NCBI RefSeq assembly: GCF_024509555.1
Contig: NZ_JAMWEL010000007.1
Span: 30,758-94,757 of the forward strand
DNA length: 64,000 nt
Origin: Streptococcus suis
GTDB lineage: Bacteria > Bacillota > Bacilli > Lactobacillales > Streptococcaceae
Reading direction: 5' to 3'
Shown here: positions 52,489 to 62,770 of the stretch, one piece after another
Layout: each line of letters begins with the position of its first letter
Numbering within the stretch: the first letter of the stretch is position 1
Program-made: the position numbers and the translations under genes
Notes under the pieces: generated by a model
Databases searched by the model: none
The model's input: only the letters and a program-made list of their open reading frames with translations
What the model was told of the DNA's origin: nothing

Positions 52489-52887
52489 TTACAACCACTT
52501 GATAAAATGATATTTGGAAATTCCTTTTTTCGGCACATCTGTTAGATGAGCATAAATAGAATATCCAGCCTTCAGATAAAAATCCTTAGCCTGATAGGAC
52601 TTAGTTGACAGTGTGATACTCTTTGCTCCATTTTGTCTAGCTTCATTTTCCAAACGAATCAGCAAACGCCTCCCCAAACCTTGACCTTGCTTGTGTTTGA
52701 CAACCACCAAAGCCTTTACATGAATCGTTTCCAAGGTCTGCTGGGCCTGCAAGACAGCTACTAATTGACCTGCTTCCTCTTCTACCAAAACAATCTCCTG
52801 CTGACTAGGAACAAGGTCTTGCCCTTCTCCAAAAACCGCTCTATACTGTTCATCAAATACAGCTTTTACAAATTCATCCACCCACAT
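52489..52887 (-). CDS. GNAT family N-acetyltransferase
   Basis: 132 residues from the ATG at 52887. GGAGG lies only 2 bases before that ATG and 8 bases before a GTG two codons later (52881), so the start is uncertain. VKALVVVKHKQGQGLGRRLLIRLENEARQNGAKSITLSTKSYQAKDFYLKAGY is a typical acetyl-CoA loop (QGQGLGR) and C-terminal motif. Substrate unknown. Convergent with rnjA. Confidence 0.8.
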   Translation of the reverse strand: MWVDEFVKAVFDEQYRAVFGEGQDLVPSQQEIVLVEEEAGQLVAVLQAQQTLETIHVKALVVVKHKQGQGLGRRLLIRLENEARQNGAKSITLSTKSYQAKDFYLKAGYSIYAHLTDVPKKGISKYHFIKWL

Positions 52888-52930
52888 CGCCTCCAATTTT
52901 TTTAATCTATATAAGGGTAGTCTTTTTCAA

Positions 52931-53078
52931 GCTCGTGAACAAAGGACCCGTCGGGGTCCTAATTCGCTATCTGGTTTTCAAGCTCTTGAAAAAATGGTCC
53001 AAGAGCCATTACTCGCTCTCGAATATCTTGGCTCGTGAACAAAGGACCCATTAGGGTCCCAATTCGCTATCTGGTTTT
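52931..53078. repeat. Three tandem ~50-bp hairpin units downstream of glnA
   Basis: Units at 52931-52978 and 53031-53078 share GCTCGTGAACAAAGGACCC, then GGGTCC and AATTCGCTATCTGGTTTT. The middle unit (about 52982-53026) is diverged but keeps a hairpin with different bases (ATGG...CCAT). The last unit reaches the glnA stop codon. Confidence 0.65.
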
Positions 53079-54424
53079 TAATACATATCCAAATAGTTGT
53101 CGATTTCCCATTGGGAAACGTAGGTTGCGTAGCTTGCCCACTCGATTTTCTTAGCTTCTACAAAGTTAGTGTAGATGTGTTCGCCCAGGGCTGCTCGAAC
53201 GACTTCATCTTTACGAAGTGCCTTCAAAGCATTGTGAAGAGTTGAAGGAAGATCTGTGATACCAGCTTCACGGCGTTCTTCGTCTGACATTGCATAGATG
53301 TTGGTTTCAACTGGTGCTGGAGCCTCAATCTTGTTTTCAACACCCTCTAGACCTACTTCTAAAAGCACAGCCATTGCTAAATATGGGTTAGCAGTTGGGT
53401 CAACTGAACGCAATTCCAAACGAGTTCCCATCCCACGAGAAGCTGGAACACGAACCAATGGAGAACGGTTTTTACCAGCCCAAGCGATGTAAACAGGAGC
53501 TTCAAAACCTGGAACCAAACGCTTGTAGGAGTTTACAGTTGGGTTTGTGATAGCAGTATAGTTGTAAGCATGCTTGATCAAACCACCCAAGAAGTGATAG
53601 GCTGTTTCTGACAATTGCATGCCACGAGGATCTTCTGGGTCAAAGAAAGCATTGTTTCCATCCTTGTCAAAGAGTGACATATTACAGTGCATACCTGAAC
53701 CAGCAATACCATATTTTGGCTTAGCCATAAAGGTTGCATACATGCCGTGTTTGCGGGCAATTGTTTTAACAACCAACTTGAAAAGCTGAATCTTATCACA
53801 AGCACTCAAAACATCATCGTATTTAAAGTCGATCTCATGCTGACCAACGGCACACTCATGGTGACTTGCCTCTACTTCAAAGCCCATTTGAGTAAGGACA
53901 TTCACGATTTCACGGCGTGTATTATCTGCTAAATCTGTTGGAGCTAGGTCAAAATAACCACCTTTGTCGTTCACTTCAAGAGTTGGATTTCCATTTTCAT
54001 CCATCTTGAAGAGGAAGAATTCTGGCTCTGGACCCAAATTGAATGAAGAAAATCCAAGTTCTTCCATGTGGCGAAGGGCTTTTTTCAAGTTACCACGAGG
54101 ATCACCTGCAAATGGCTCACCTGAAGTTGAATAAACATCACAAATCAAACCCGCTACTGAACCATTTTCGTCACCCCAAGGAAAGATTGTCCAAGTATTC
54201 AAGTCTGGGTAAAGATACATATCTGATTCATTAATACGTACAAACCCTTCGATTGATGAACCATCAAACATGACCTTGTTTGACAATACCTTATCAACCT
54301 GCTCATCAGTTGCTGGAATCTCTACGTTTTTCATCACTCCCATAATATCTGTGAACATCAGACGCAGGAAGGTAACGTTTTTCTCTTTAATATCGCGTTT
54401 GATATCTGCCACTGTGAATGCCAT
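53078..54424 (-). CDS. glnA: Glutamine synthetase, type I
   Basis: 448 residues, the GSI-alpha length of Firmicutes, without the adenylylation loop. It makes glutamine from glutamate, ammonia and [57 protein letters not shown] and [32 protein letters not shown] supply metal, ATP and glutamate sites. AGGAG precedes the ATG. It lies 27 bases after glnR, in the glnRA operon, and is repressed by GlnR under nitrogen excess. Confidence 0.97.
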   Translation of the reverse strand: MAFTVADIKRDIKEKNVTFLRLMFTDIMGVMKNVEIPATDEQVDKVLSNKVMFDGSSIEGFVRINESDMYLYPDLNTWTIFPWGDENGSVAGLICDVYSTSGEPFAGDPRGNLKKALRHMEELGFSSFNLGPEPEFFLFKMDENGNPTLEVNDKGGYFDLAPTDLADNTRREIVNVLTQMGFEVEASHHECAVGQHEIDFKYDDVLSACDKIQLFKLVVKTIARKHGMYATFMAKPKYGIAGSGMHCNMSLFDKDGNNAFFDPEDPRGMQLSETAYHFLGGLIKHAYNYTAITNPTVNSYKRLVPGFEAPVYIAWAGKNRSPLVRVPASRGMGTRLELRSVDPTANPYLAMAVLLEVGLEGVENKIEAPAPVETNIYAMSDEERREAGITDLPSTLHNALKALRKDEVVRAALGEHIYTNFVEAKKIEWASYATYVSQWEIDNYLDMY

Positions 54425-54451
54425 TAGTTTTCTCCTCTATTTAAAAAGTAA

Positions 54452-54823
54452 TTACGATGAACGGAAAATGGAACTAGGACTTGAAAAGCGTCCTTGTCGA
54501 CTGAATTCATCATGTAAGATACGACGGACATCTTCGTCCGTCAAGGTTTTCTGTTGTTTTTGAACCTTAGCTTTCGCTTCACGATTTGCATATTCCTTCT
54601 TAATCGCAGCTATATTCAAACCTTCAGCTAGAAAATCCTTGATTTCAAGAAGTAAGTCCATATCATTTAGAGAATACAAGCGACGATTCCCTTCATTTCG
54701 ATCAGGCTTTATCAATCCATGATCTTCATAGTAACGAATCTGACGGGCTGTTAGGTCGGTCAATTTCATAACGCTGCCAATTGGAAAAATGGCCAGGGAA
54801 CGACGGAACTCTTTTTCTCTCAT
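54452..54823 (-). CDS. glnR: Nitrogen regulator GlnR (MerR family)
   Basis: 123 residues from the ATG at 54823, AAAGGAG upstream. MKLTDLTARQIRYYEDHGLIKPDRNEGNRRLYSLNDMDLL is the MerR-like winged helix. The C-terminal tail (SRQGRFSSPSSIFRSS) resembles the GlnR tail that senses feedback-inhibited glutamine synthetase. It represses glnRA and other nitrogen genes. A perfect GlnR box lies upstream of its promoter. Confidence 0.95.
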   Translation of the reverse strand: MREKEFRRSLAIFPIGSVMKLTDLTARQIRYYEDHGLIKPDRNEGNRRLYSLNDMDLLLEIKDFLAEGLNIAAIKKEYANREAKAKVQKQQKTLTDEDVRRILHDEFSRQGRFSSPSSIFRSS

Positions 54824-54845
54824 AATGAACTCCTTTCTGCTCACT

Positions 54846-54874
54846 ATTATAGGGTAAATTCTAGTATTGGTCAA
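54846..54874 (-). promoter_or_regulatory. Promoter of glnRA
   Basis: TTGACC (54869-54874), 17-base spacer, TATAAT (54846-54851). Confidence 0.8.
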
Positions 54875-54880
54875 TAGTTG

Positions 54881-54899
54881 ATGTCACATTTTATAACAT
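54881..54899. promoter_or_regulatory. GlnR box
   Basis: ATGTCACATTTTATAACAT fits ATGTNA-N7-TNACAT exactly. It sits 6 bp upstream of the glnR -35 and touches the stop codon of the next gene. Confidence 0.85.
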
Positions 54900-55414
54900 C
54901 ATTGTTTTTGAAATCGTTTTTTCAGTAGATTCAAATCATAGTTTACAAGTATTGCAATAAAAACGCCAATAAAAGTTTCAAAAACACGAATAAAAACATA
55001 CTGAATGGTATCACCTGACGGGATTGACAAAGAAATGATCAGCAAGGCTGATACTGCGCCAATAATCCCAGCCTTGTTATTCATAGCCACATTGGTCATA
55101 ATTGTCAGCATGACAAATATAGGGACAAAAACAGCAGTCACCCAGAACTGATCAGAAAACAACCTATCTATCAAAAAGAATATCATGGCATAAAAACCAC
55201 CAATAGTATTTCCTAACACGCGAGAAGTCCCAAAATGTACACTCTGATCAAAATCCTCTCGCAAACTAAAGACCGTAGTCAGTGCTGCAATCTGTATTCC
55301 TTCCCAGCCCATATAACCAAATAGTAAAATAACTAAAAAAACAGCTAGACCTGATTTAAATGTCCGCATTCCTAAACGAAATTTTTGCGGATCAAACTTA
55401 TATTTTTCAAACAT
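54899..55414 (-). CDS. FUSC/ArAE-like membrane protein
   Basis: 171 residues, about five membrane segments. The MRTFKSGLAVFLVILLFGYMGWEGIQIAALTTVFSLREDFDQSV opening and GTSRVLGNTIGGFYA are typical of DUF939/aromatic-acid-exporter-like proteins, here without a cytoplasmic C-terminal domain. Function unknown. Commonly next to glnRA in streptococci. Its stop overlaps the GlnR box. Confidence 0.78.
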   Translation of the reverse strand: MFEKYKFDPQKFRLGMRTFKSGLAVFLVILLFGYMGWEGIQIAALTTVFSLREDFDQSVHFGTSRVLGNTIGGFYAMIFFLIDRLFSDQFWVTAVFVPIFVMLTIMTNVAMNNKAGIIGAVSALLIISLSIPSGDTIQYVFIRVFETFIGVFIAILVNYDLNLLKKRFQKQ

Positions 55415-55471
55415 ACTACTATTCTAACATGATTTTATAGAAAATGAACTTATTGCCCCAATAAATGCAAA

Positions 55472-55498
55472 AAAGAGTTGGGTTCCCAACTCTTTTCG
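55472..55498. terminator. Hairpin terminator, bidirectional
   Basis: AAAAAGAGTTGGG / CCCAACTCTTTT. The same hairpin recurs at 55924-55951. Confidence 0.7.
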
Positions 55499-55584
55499 TC
55501 GCAAATTTTTACTTGTCAGTAAGAGTTGCACCTAGCCAGTCTTTCAAGGTCATACTTCCCAGAAAGACTAGGCATGGCACTAAA

Positions 55585-55752
55585 GGCTGGGCAAAAAGCC
55601 CAGCGCCACTTCTTAGAGTTCGTGTCAACATCTCAGCGCAGTGGTTGATTGGAGGATTTGTTCGTGTTTTACACTCCAAATCCAACCTAATCAACTGTGC
55701 GGGGGTGGGAAGACGAACTCTTTTAAGACCACTCGAGTTCTTTCCCACTCCC
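55585..55752 (+). repeat. 168-bp dispersed repeat, copy 2
   Basis: Same sequence, orientation and length as 36282-36449, with about six mismatches by eye. Confidence 0.85.
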
Positions 55753-55923
55753 GTCGCAAGTCCTGGAAGAACTTTTCACCTTGCTAGACTTTCTAACTCG
55801 CTTAGCTTCGTAGAAACTCTACGCGATGCACAAAATGCAACGGAAATCCGTTGCATTTTAGCCTTTACCTAGGCTGATTTTTTCTAACTCACTACGTTCG
55901 CAGAAAATCTAGCCTTTGCACTA

Positions 55924-55951
55924 GAAAAGAGTTGGTCTCCCAACTCTTTTC
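55924..55951. repeat. Second copy of the AAAAGAGTTGG hairpin
   Basis: AAAAGAGTTGGTCTCCCAAC then TCTTTTCGTCG, matching 55472-55501. The two copies may mark the ends of an insertion of about 450 bp that includes the 168-bp repeat. Confidence 0.55.
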
Positions 55952-56031
55952 GTCGTTCATCTTTCATACGCAGTAGCTGAATGGCAGTTCACTTTGCTAC
56001 GCTTGTGACCAACCTATTCAGCCTTGCGGGG

Positions 56032-56058
56032 TTCAAATAGTCCAGTGGACTATTTGAA
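56032..56058. repeat. 27-bp palindrome
   Basis: Perfect 13-bp arms TTCAAATAGTCCA and TGGACTATTTGAA around a single G. Function unknown. Confidence 0.6.
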
Positions 56059-56134
56059 GTTGTCACCCAATAAAAACAAAGTGACACGCTACGGAATCAT
56101 TTTTGACAGAAGCTTCGCTTCTTCTATTTCCAAC

Positions 56135-56161
56135 CTCAAAATATCTCCCAGATATTTTGAG
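56135..56161 (-). terminator. Hairpin after pgk, possible terminator
   Basis: Perfect 12-bp arms CTCAAAATATCT and AGATATTTTGAG with a three-base loop, starting 12 bases after the pgk stop. No T-run, so it may instead stabilise the mRNA end. Confidence 0.55.
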
Positions 56162-56173
56162 CTGACTTACCGC

Positions 56174-57373
56174 CTATTTTTCAGTCAAAGCTGCAAGACC
56201 AGGCAATACTTTACCTTCTAACAACTCCATAGATGCACCACCACCAGTTGAGATCCATGAGAACTTGTCTGCACGGCCAAGGTTGATAGCTGCTGCTGCT
56301 GAGTCACCACCACCGATGATTGATTTCACGCCTGGTTGTTTCACGATAGCGTCCATTACACCGATTGTACCAGCTTGGAAGTCTGGGTTTTCAAATACAC
56401 CCATAGGACCGTTCCAAACAACTGTTTTAGCACCAGTCAAGGCTTCATCAAACTTAGCGATTGACTTAGGACCGATGTCAAGACCAAGGAAGCCTTCTGA
56501 AACTGCTTCACCTTCTGTATCGCGAACTTCAGTGTATCCAGCAAATGCGTTAGCTTCTTTTGAGTCAACTGGCAAGATCAATTTACCGTTAGCTTTTTCA
56601 AGAAGTGCTTTTGCCACATCAAGCTTGTCTTCTTCTACAAGTGAGTTACCGATTTCGATACCTTGAGCTTTGTAGAATGTGTAAGTCATACCACCACCGA
56701 TAAGAACTTTGTCAGCTTTTTCAAGAAGGTTCTCGATAACACCGATTTTATCAGATACTTTTGAACCACCAAGGATTGCTACGAATGGGCGCTCTGGAGT
56801 TTCAACAGCTTCTTGGATGTAAGCAATTTCGTTTTCCAAAAGGAAACCAGCTACTGCTTTTTCTACGTTTGCTGAGATACCAACGTTTGATGCGTGTGCA
56901 CGGTGTGCAGTACCAAATGCATCGTTAACGAAGATACCATCACCAAGTGAAGCCCAGTATTTACCAAGTTCTTCGTCGTTTTTAGATTCTTTCTTACCAT
57001 CAACATCTTCGAAACGAGTGTTTTCAACAAGGAGAACTTGTCCATCTTCCAAAGCATTGATAGCTGCTTCCAATTCAGCACCACGAGTAGCGCCAGCGAT
57101 GAAAGCAACGTCTTGACCCAATTTAGCTGCCAAGTCAGCTGCTACAGGAGCCAATGATTTACCTTCTTTGTCAGCTTCTTCTTTCACACGACCAAGGTGA
57201 GAGAAAAGAATTGCACGTCCACCTTGCTCAAGAATATACTTGATAGTTGGAAGAGCAGCTGTAATACGGTTATCGTTTGTGATAACGCCATCTTTCAAAG
57301 GCACGTTGAAGTCCACACGGACAAGAACTTTTTTGCCTTTCAATTCTACATCTTTAACAGTCAATTTTGCCAT
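56174..57373 (-). CDS. pgk: Phosphoglycerate kinase
   Basis: 399 residues. [14 protein letters not shown] at the substrate end, [11 protein letters not shown], and [13 protein letters not shown] near the nucleotide site are intact. Glycolytic ATP-forming step. Strong codon bias. Follows gap at about 147 bases; a terminator lies between, so separate transcription is likely. Confidence 0.98.
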   Translation of the reverse strand: MAKLTVKDVELKGKKVLVRVDFNVPLKDGVITNDNRITAALPTIKYILEQGGRAILFSHLGRVKEEADKEGKSLAPVAADLAAKLGQDVAFIAGATRGAELEAAINALEDGQVLLVENTRFEDVDGKKESKNDEELGKYWASLGDGIFVNDAFGTAHRAHASNVGISANVEKAVAGFLLENEIAYIQEAVETPERPFVAILGGSKVSDKIGVIENLLEKADKVLIGGGMTYTFYKAQGIEIGNSLVEEDKLDVAKALLEKANGKLILPVDSKEANAFAGYTEVRDTEGEAVSEGFLGLDIGPKSIAKFDEALTGAKTVVWNGPMGVFENPDFQAGTIGVMDAIVKQPGVKSIIGGGDSAAAAINLGRADKFSWISTGGGASMELLEGKVLPGLAALTEK

Positions 57374-57483
57374 TAGATAAGAACTCCTTAATTTATATTT
57401 ACCCTACCATTGTACCATATTTTCTGTATTTTTTCTCTCATAAAGATAGTTTTTTCACAAATCTACAAAAAGAACGAATAATA

Positions 57484-57510
57484 AAAAAGAGGCCGAAGCC
57501 TCTTTGATTT
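57484..57510 (-). terminator. Terminator of gap
   Basis: AAAGAGGC-TTCG-GCCTCTTT hairpin with T-run on the minus strand. Confidence 0.85.
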
Positions 57511-57520
57511 TCACTAAGGA

Positions 57521-58531
57521 TTATTTAGCGATTTTTGCGAAGTACTCAAGAGTACGAACAAGTTGTGCAGTGTAAGACATTTCGTTGTCGTACCATGAAA
57601 CAACTTTAACCAATTGCTCGCCATCAACTTCGATAACTTTAGTTTGAGTTGCATCAAACAATGAACCGAATGAGATACCTACGATATCAGAAGATACGAT
57701 TTGGTCTTCAGTGTAACCAAATGATTCAGTAGCAGCAGCTTTCATAGCAGCGTTCACTTCTTCAGCAGTTACTTTCTTATCAAGAGTTGCAACCAATTCA
57801 GTCACAGAACCTGTTGGAACTGGAACACGTTGTGCAGCACCGTCAAGTTTACCGTTCAATTCTGGGATTACCAAGCCGATAGCTTTAGCAGCACCAGTTG
57901 AGTTAGGAACGATGTTTGCTGCAGCAGCACGTGCACGACGAAGGTCACCACCACGGTGTGGTCCGTCAAGAACCATTTGGTCACCAGTGTAACCGTGGAT
58001 TGTAGTCATCAAACCTTTTTGAACGCCAAATGCATCGTGAAGAGCTTTAGCCATTGGTGCCAAACAGTTTGTAGTACATGAAGCACCTGAGATAACTGTT
58101 TCAGTACCATCAAGGATGTCGTGGTTAGTGTTGAAAACAACAGTCTTAACATCGTTACCACCAGGAGCAGTGATAACAACTTTTTTAGCACCGTTAGCGT
58201 GGATGTGTTGCTCAGCTTTTTCTTTAGAAGCAAAGAAACCTGTAGCTTCCAAAACGATATCTACGCCATCAGTAGCCCAGTCGATGTTTCCTGGCTCACG
58301 CTCAGCAGAAACTTTAACGAATTTACCGTTAACTTCGAAACCACCGTCTTTAACTTCAACAGTACCGTCGAAACGACCTTGAGTTGTGTCATATTTCAAC
58401 AAGTGTGCAAGCATTACTGGATCTGTAAGGTCGTTGATACGAGTAACTTCAACACCTTCTACGTTTTGGATACGACGGAAAGCAAGACGACCGATACGTC
58501 CGAAACCGTTAATACCAACTTTAACTACCAT
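57521..58531 (-). CDS. gap: Glyceraldehyde-3-phosphate dehydrogenase
   Basis: 336 residues. [15 protein letters not shown] binds [19 protein letters not shown] carries the catalytic Cys; [21 protein letters not shown] closes the protein. Glycolytic enzyme, also found on streptococcal surfaces (Plr). Strong codon bias. The leader contains two hairpins. Confidence 0.98.
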   Translation of the reverse strand: MVVKVGINGFGRIGRLAFRRIQNVEGVEVTRINDLTDPVMLAHLLKYDTTQGRFDGTVEVKDGGFEVNGKFVKVSAEREPGNIDWATDGVDIVLEATGFFASKEKAEQHIHANGAKKVVITAPGGNDVKTVVFNTNHDILDGTETVISGASCTTNCLAPMAKALHDAFGVQKGLMTTIHGYTGDQMVLDGPHRGGDLRRARAAAANIVPNSTGAAKAIGLVIPELNGKLDGAAQRVPVPTGSVTELVATLDKKVTAEEVNAAMKAAATESFGYTEDQIVSSDIVGISFGSLFDATQTKVIEVDGEQLVKVVSWYDNEMSYTAQLVRTLEYFAKIAK

Positions 58532-58569
58532 GAATGATTTCCTCCTTATGAAAATCGAGTTCTATATTT

Positions 58570-58624
58570 TAAAAGGCAAGCCTTTTAATCCTTTTGTGAA
58601 AATATTAACTTGTAAGCCTACAAG
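58570..58624 (-). promoter_or_regulatory. Two hairpins in the gap leader
   Basis: TTAAAAGGCAAGCCTTTTAA (58570-58589) and CTTGTA/TACAAG (about 58609-58624). Possibly 5' mRNA stabilisers. Confidence 0.5.
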
Positions 58625-58642
58625 CATCTTTTCAACGTTTTT

Positions 58643-58671
58643 ATTATATAACTTATTCAATGAAAAAGCAA
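58643..58671 (-). promoter_or_regulatory. Promoter of gap
   Basis: TTGCTT (58666-58671), 17-base spacer, TATAAT (58643-58648). Leader of about 105 bases. Confidence 0.6.
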
Positions 58672-58802
58672 GAATTTCATATAGTTTCATTGTTAATATT
58701 GTCGGAACTACTTGGATTTTCTGAAAACATACTAATGCAATTGGATAAAACCTATAAAATTTGATACAATCATAGGTAATGTTTTAGAAAGTTATTACTC
58801 CT

Positions 58803-59966
58803 ATGCCGACAAAATACTCAAAAATCCGCCAGAAACACTTAACCAAAAGAAAACATCGGTCTAAATTTCAAAAATCTATCCTCAGCATTCTCACTCCTTT
58901 ATTCAGTTTAGGATTATGGTATGTCTTAAATACAATCAGCATATCTATCCAGCCAGTCATCTCGAATATTTTTCCCAGTCATGTGCAAATGAGCTATAGC
59001 CTATTTTTCGCTTTTCTTTACAGTAGCTTAGTCCTTGCGCTTACACTTACCTTATGGTTCTGGTGGAAAATACTCTTTAACGAAAAATTTACTTGGTGGA
59101 AGCCCTCTTCACTCCTTTTCATCTTCCTTCCAGTTGTGCCTGTCTTCTTATTAGCCCGATATGAAGCCTCCTTTCATACCCCAAAAACACCACTCATTAT
59201 TTCTCATCGCGCTTTAAACGACCACCTTGCTATTGAAAATACAGTAGAGGCGCTACAATTAGCAAGCAAGAGCAAACCTGATTATATTGAAATTGATCTT
59301 TGGGAAACTGCTGATCTAGAATTCGTTGCATTTCATGACCCAACTTTGATTAATTGGGCCGGTCTAGACTACCGTCCTCATGATTTAACTTTAGCAAGTT
59401 TAACAGAAATAACGATATCCGATACGACTGGACATACTGCAAAAATCGCAAGTTTTGACCAAATTCTAACTGAAGCTAGGGCACAAAATCAGAAACTCTT
59501 AATTGATTTTAAAACTTCTGCACAAGATAGTTCCCAAATGGTAGACAATTTTATGAAGAAATACCAAGCAAGCTTTGAAAATGAGGGGCATCAGCTTCAG
59601 TCTGCTGACCCTCATTTCATAAATGCTATTCTAAAGTATGCTCCAAAATTTGAAACCTACTTATTGATGAGCGCACCTCCGGAAATTGAATTCCCTAACC
59701 TGACTGGCTATTGTGTTCCTTTGGATCAACTCACTGATGATTTACTCAATTATATTCGCAAATCAGGAAAATCTTTCTACGTATGGACTGTCAATGCTCC
59801 TGAAGGAGTACAACAAGCAGACTCCATAGAAGTAGATGGCATCATCACCGACTACCCAACTCGTACACAAACAGTTTTATCTGGTCTATCACAAGCCAAT
59901 AAATACACAAAACTGTATCAAGAACAATTACAATATTTTAAAATATTCCCCATCCAAGAACAATGA
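58803..59966 (+). CDS. Membrane glycerophosphodiester phosphodiesterase, short paralogue
   Basis: 387 residues. A basic N-terminus, three membrane segments (about 25-125), then a GDPD domain: ISHRALNDHLAIENTVEALQ (His-Arg-Ala in place of the usual His-Arg-Gly), YIEIDLWETADLEFVAFHD (metal and catalytic residues kept), and FYVWTVNAPEGVQQAD. Related to the C-terminal half of the protein at 33979-35739 but with fewer membrane segments. Substrate unknown. Faces fusA. The Ala substitution may lower or alter activity. Confidence 0.83.
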   Translation: MPTKYSKIRQKHLTKRKHRSKFQKSILSILTPLFSLGLWYVLNTISISIQPVISNIFPSHVQMSYSLFFAFLYSSLVLALTLTLWFWWKILFNEKFTWWKPSSLLFIFLPVVPVFLLARYEASFHTPKTPLIISHRALNDHLAIENTVEALQLASKSKPDYIEIDLWETADLEFVAFHDPTLINWAGLDYRPHDLTLASLTEITISDTTGHTAKIASFDQILTEARAQNQKLLIDFKTSAQDSSQMVDNFMKKYQASFENEGHQLQSADPHFINAILKYAPKFETYLLMSAPPEIEFPNLTGYCVPLDQLTDDLLNYIRKSGKSFYVWTVNAPEGVQQADSIEVDGIITDYPTRTQTVLSGLSQANKYTKLYQEQLQYFKIFPIQEQ

Positions 59967-60095
59967 TTTTATATCTAGTAGAGATGGTAAAAAGTCAACT
60001 TGATTATTTACTTTCCACTTCTTTTGTCCGACTTCCACGTACCACAGTTCAGCCCTAGACTGTTGGAGGTGATTTTTAGTGAACTATAACATCTG

Positions 60096-60128
60096 CTCAG
60101 CCACTAGTTTAACTGGTGGTTTTCATTT
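60096..60128 (+). terminator. Possible terminator of the GDPD gene
   Basis: CCACTAGTTTAACTGGTGG hairpin followed by TTTTCATTTTG. Confidence 0.5.
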
Positions 60129-60161
60129 TGTTCTTGACGAAAGAGAGATAGAAGACATGAA

Positions 60162-60188
60162 AAAGCCCGCTCTTTCGAGCAGGCTTGG
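60162..60188 (-). terminator. Terminator of fusA
   Basis: AAGCCTGCTC-GAAA-GAGCGGGCTT hairpin followed by TTTTC on the minus strand. Confidence 0.8.
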
Positions 60189-60196
60189 GCAATCAA

Positions 60197-62278
60197 TTAT
60201 GCATTGCCGCCGTTTTTCTTGATAATTTCATCTTGTACAGATTTTGGTACATCTTCGTAATGGTCAAATACCATCATGAAAGTACCGCGACCTTGTGTTG
60301 CTGAACGAAGAACAGTTGCGTAACCGAACATTTCCGCAAGTGGCACATAAGCACGAACGATTTGTGTGTTACCACGAGCTTCCATACCGTCAACGCGACC
60401 ACGACGTGCAGTAACGTGACCCATAACGTCACCAAGATTATCTTCTGGTGCAGTGATTGTTACAAGCATCATTGGCTCAAGGATAGTTGGTTGAGCTGAT
60501 TTAGCTGCTTCTTTAAGGGCAAGAGATGCTGCCACTTTGAAGGCTGTTTCAGATGAGTCGACATCGTGGTATGAACCATCGTAAAGCTTAGCTTTAACGT
60601 CAACGATTGGGTAACCAGCAAGAACACCGTTAGCCATAGATTCTACGAGACCTTTTTCAACCGCTGGGATGAATTCACGTGGAACCACACCACCGACGAT
60701 AGCGTTCTCGAACTCGAAACCTTTACCTTCTTCGTTTGGTGTGAATTCGATCCAAACGTCACCGAATTGACCTTTACCACCAGACTGGCGTTTGAAGAAA
60801 CCACGAGCTTGTGTAGAAGCACGGAATGTTTCACGGTATGATACTTGAGGAGCACCTACGTTAGCTTCAACCTTGAATTCACGACGCATACGGTCAACAA
60901 GGACATCCAAGTGCAACTCACCCATACCAGAGATAACTGTTTCACCTGTTTCAACGTTTGTTTCAACGCGGAATGTTGGATCTTCTTCAGCCAATTTAGA
61001 AAGGGCAATACCCATCTTGTCTTGGTCAGCTTTAGACTTAGGCTCAACCATCAATTGGATAACTGGTTCTGGAACGTGGATTGACTCAAGGATTACTTTA
61101 GCTTTCTCATCAGTCAATGAGTCACCAGTTGTAGTATCTTTCAAACCAACCGCAGCGGCGATGTCACCAGCGTAAACAGTTTCAATTTCTTGACGGCTGT
61201 TTGCGTGCATTTGAAGGATACGTCCGATACGCTCACGTTTACCTTTAGAAGTGTTCATTACGTATGAACCGCTGTTAAGGACACCTGAGTAAACACGGAA
61301 GAATGTCAAACGACCTACGAATGGGTCAGTCATGATCTTGAAGGCAAGAGCTGCAAATGGCTCTTCATCAGAAGCATGACGCTCTTCTTCAGCATCTGTA
61401 TCTGGGTTGATACCTTTGATAGCTGGGATATCAATTGGGCTTGGAAGGTAGTCGATAACCGCATCAAGCATCAATTGAACACCTTTGTTCTTGAAGGCAG
61501 AACCACACAATACTGGGAAGAATTCAACGTTGATAGTTGCTTTACGGATAGCAGCTTTCAATTCTTCGTTTGTGATTTCTTCACCTTCAAGGTATTTCAT
61601 CATCAATTCTTCATCAGTTTCAGCAACTGCTTCCACCAATTTTTCACGGTATTCTTGAGCTTGGTCAAGGTATTCAGCTGGAATATCTTCTTCAAGAATG
61701 TCTGTACCAAGGTCGTTAGTATAGATTTCAGCTTTCATCTTGATCAAGTCGATGATTCCACGGAACTCATCTTCAGAACCGATTGGCAATTGGATTGGAT
61801 GAGCATTTGCTTGAAGACGCTCATGAAGTGTGCTTACAGAGTAAAGGAAGTCAGCACCGATTTTATCCATTTTGTTAGCGAATACGATACGTGGAACACC
61901 GTATTCAGTTGCTTGACGCCATACTGTTTCAGTTTGTGGCTCAACACCTGATTGTGAGTCAAGAACGGTTACCGCACCATCAAGAACGCGAAGTGAACGT
62001 TGTACTTCGATTGTGAAGTCCACGTGTCCTGGTGTGTCGATGATGTTTACACGGTGGTTGTTCCATTGAGCTGTTGTCGCAGCAGATGTGATAGTGATAC
62101 CACGCTCTTGCTCTTGCTCCATCCAGTCCATTTGTGATGCACCTTCGTGAGTTTCACCGATTTTGTGGATTTTACCAGTGTAGTAAAGAATACGCTCAGT
62201 TGTCGTTGTTTTACCCGCGTCAACGTGCGCCATGATACCGATATTACGAGTTTTTTCTAATGAAAATTCGCGTGCCAT
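60197..62278 (-). CDS. fusA: Elongation factor G
   Basis: 693 residues. The G1 loop [34 protein letters not shown] and NKMDKIGAD show the GTPase. The remaining domains are complete to KKNGGNA. It moves tRNAs and mRNA through the ribosome. AGGAGA precedes the ATG. It has its own extended -10 promoter as well as possible read-through from rpsL-rpsG. Confidence 0.98.
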   Translation of the reverse strand: MAREFSLEKTRNIGIMAHVDAGKTTTTERILYYTGKIHKIGETHEGASQMDWMEQEQERGITITSAATTAQWNNHRVNIIDTPGHVDFTIEVQRSLRVLDGAVTVLDSQSGVEPQTETVWRQATEYGVPRIVFANKMDKIGADFLYSVSTLHERLQANAHPIQLPIGSEDEFRGIIDLIKMKAEIYTNDLGTDILEEDIPAEYLDQAQEYREKLVEAVAETDEELMMKYLEGEEITNEELKAAIRKATINVEFFPVLCGSAFKNKGVQLMLDAVIDYLPSPIDIPAIKGINPDTDAEEERHASDEEPFAALAFKIMTDPFVGRLTFFRVYSGVLNSGSYVMNTSKGKRERIGRILQMHANSRQEIETVYAGDIAAAVGLKDTTTGDSLTDEKAKVILESIHVPEPVIQLMVEPKSKADQDKMGIALSKLAEEDPTFRVETNVETGETVISGMGELHLDVLVDRMRREFKVEANVGAPQVSYRETFRASTQARGFFKRQSGGKGQFGDVWIEFTPNEEGKGFEFENAIVGGVVPREFIPAVEKGLVESMANGVLAGYPIVDVKAKLYDGSYHDVDSSETAFKVAASLALKEAAKSAQPTILEPMMLVTITAPEDNLGDVMGHVTARRGRVDGMEARGNTQIVRAYVPLAEMFGYATVLRSATQGRGTFMMVFDHYEDVPKSVQDEIIKKNGGNA

Positions 62279-62315
62279 GAGGTTTGTTCTCCTATATTTT
62301 TAGTTTTATACTTTA

Positions 62316-62324
62316 ATTATACCA
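62316..62324 (-). promoter_or_regulatory. fusA promoter, extended -10
   Basis: TGGTATAAT (-10 at 62316-62321). Any -35 overlaps the upstream terminator hairpin. Confidence 0.6.
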
Positions 62325-62327
62325 TAT

Positions 62328-62362
62328 TTTAAGAAAAGCGAGTGGGCAAATCCCACCCGCTT
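62328..62362 (-). terminator. Terminator upstream of fusA
   Basis: On the minus strand AAGCGGGTGGG / CCCACTCGCTT (one mismatch) around ATTTG, followed by TTCTTAAAA. It abuts the fusA promoter. Confidence 0.7.
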
Positions 62363-62770
62363 GATTTCTTACTAATGGTGTGAAGTGGTTGAGGCAAGCC
62401 TCAATCCGATTTGTGATGTTGGAACGAGAAGTTTGTACTATAATCTCAATCGATTTATATAGAACTGACTTAACGCCCTCACATCTTAATTGAACCCGGG
62501 CTACAACTCACTGACAAAAAGAGACGCAGTTGTTTTGGCTTTAGCCAATTACAAATGGGGCTACCTTTAGGTGAGAACCTCATTGATTGCACAGCAATCT
62601 GCTTCGCTTCCCTATTTTGTCTAGGAGTTGCTTGACGCCCTCGTATCTTAATCTTAGTTGAATTTTAGCTACAAATGTCTGCCAAAAAGATAAAATCTCC
62701 TAGAAACTGAAGTTTCTGCGTCAATTTTCCTATTTTGTCTAGCATTTGTTTAACGCTAAAATATCCTATC

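Larger units (their letters stand above)
55415..56173. other. Long hairpin-rich intergenic region between pgk and the FUSC-like gene
   Basis: About 760 bases without a supportable gene. From left: a hairpin (55472-55498), the 168-bp repeat (55585-55752), AAAATGCAACG/CGTTGCATTTT (about 55832-55859), a second copy of the first hairpin (55924-55951), a 27-bp palindrome (56032-56058) and a 27-bp perfect hairpin beside pgk (56135-56161). Confidence 0.75.
62279..62770. other. Intergenic region between rpsG and fusA
   Basis: About 490 bases without a gene, unusual inside the str operon. It holds the fusA promoter, a terminator hairpin, an AGAAACT/AGTTTCT hairpin (62702-62717) and direct repeats: TTAACGCCCTCACATCTTAA near 62470, CCTATTTTGTCTAG with TTGACGCCCTCGTATCTTAA at 62611-62654, and CCTATTTTGTCTAG with TTTAACGC at 62729-62756. 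Confidence 0.6.

Noticed and set aside
61376..61951. 191-codon plus-strand frame inside fusA
   Set aside because: Antisense to a highly conserved, codon-biased gene; composition (many Phe, Ser, Cys) is that of a reverse-strand shadow and there is no ribosome site.
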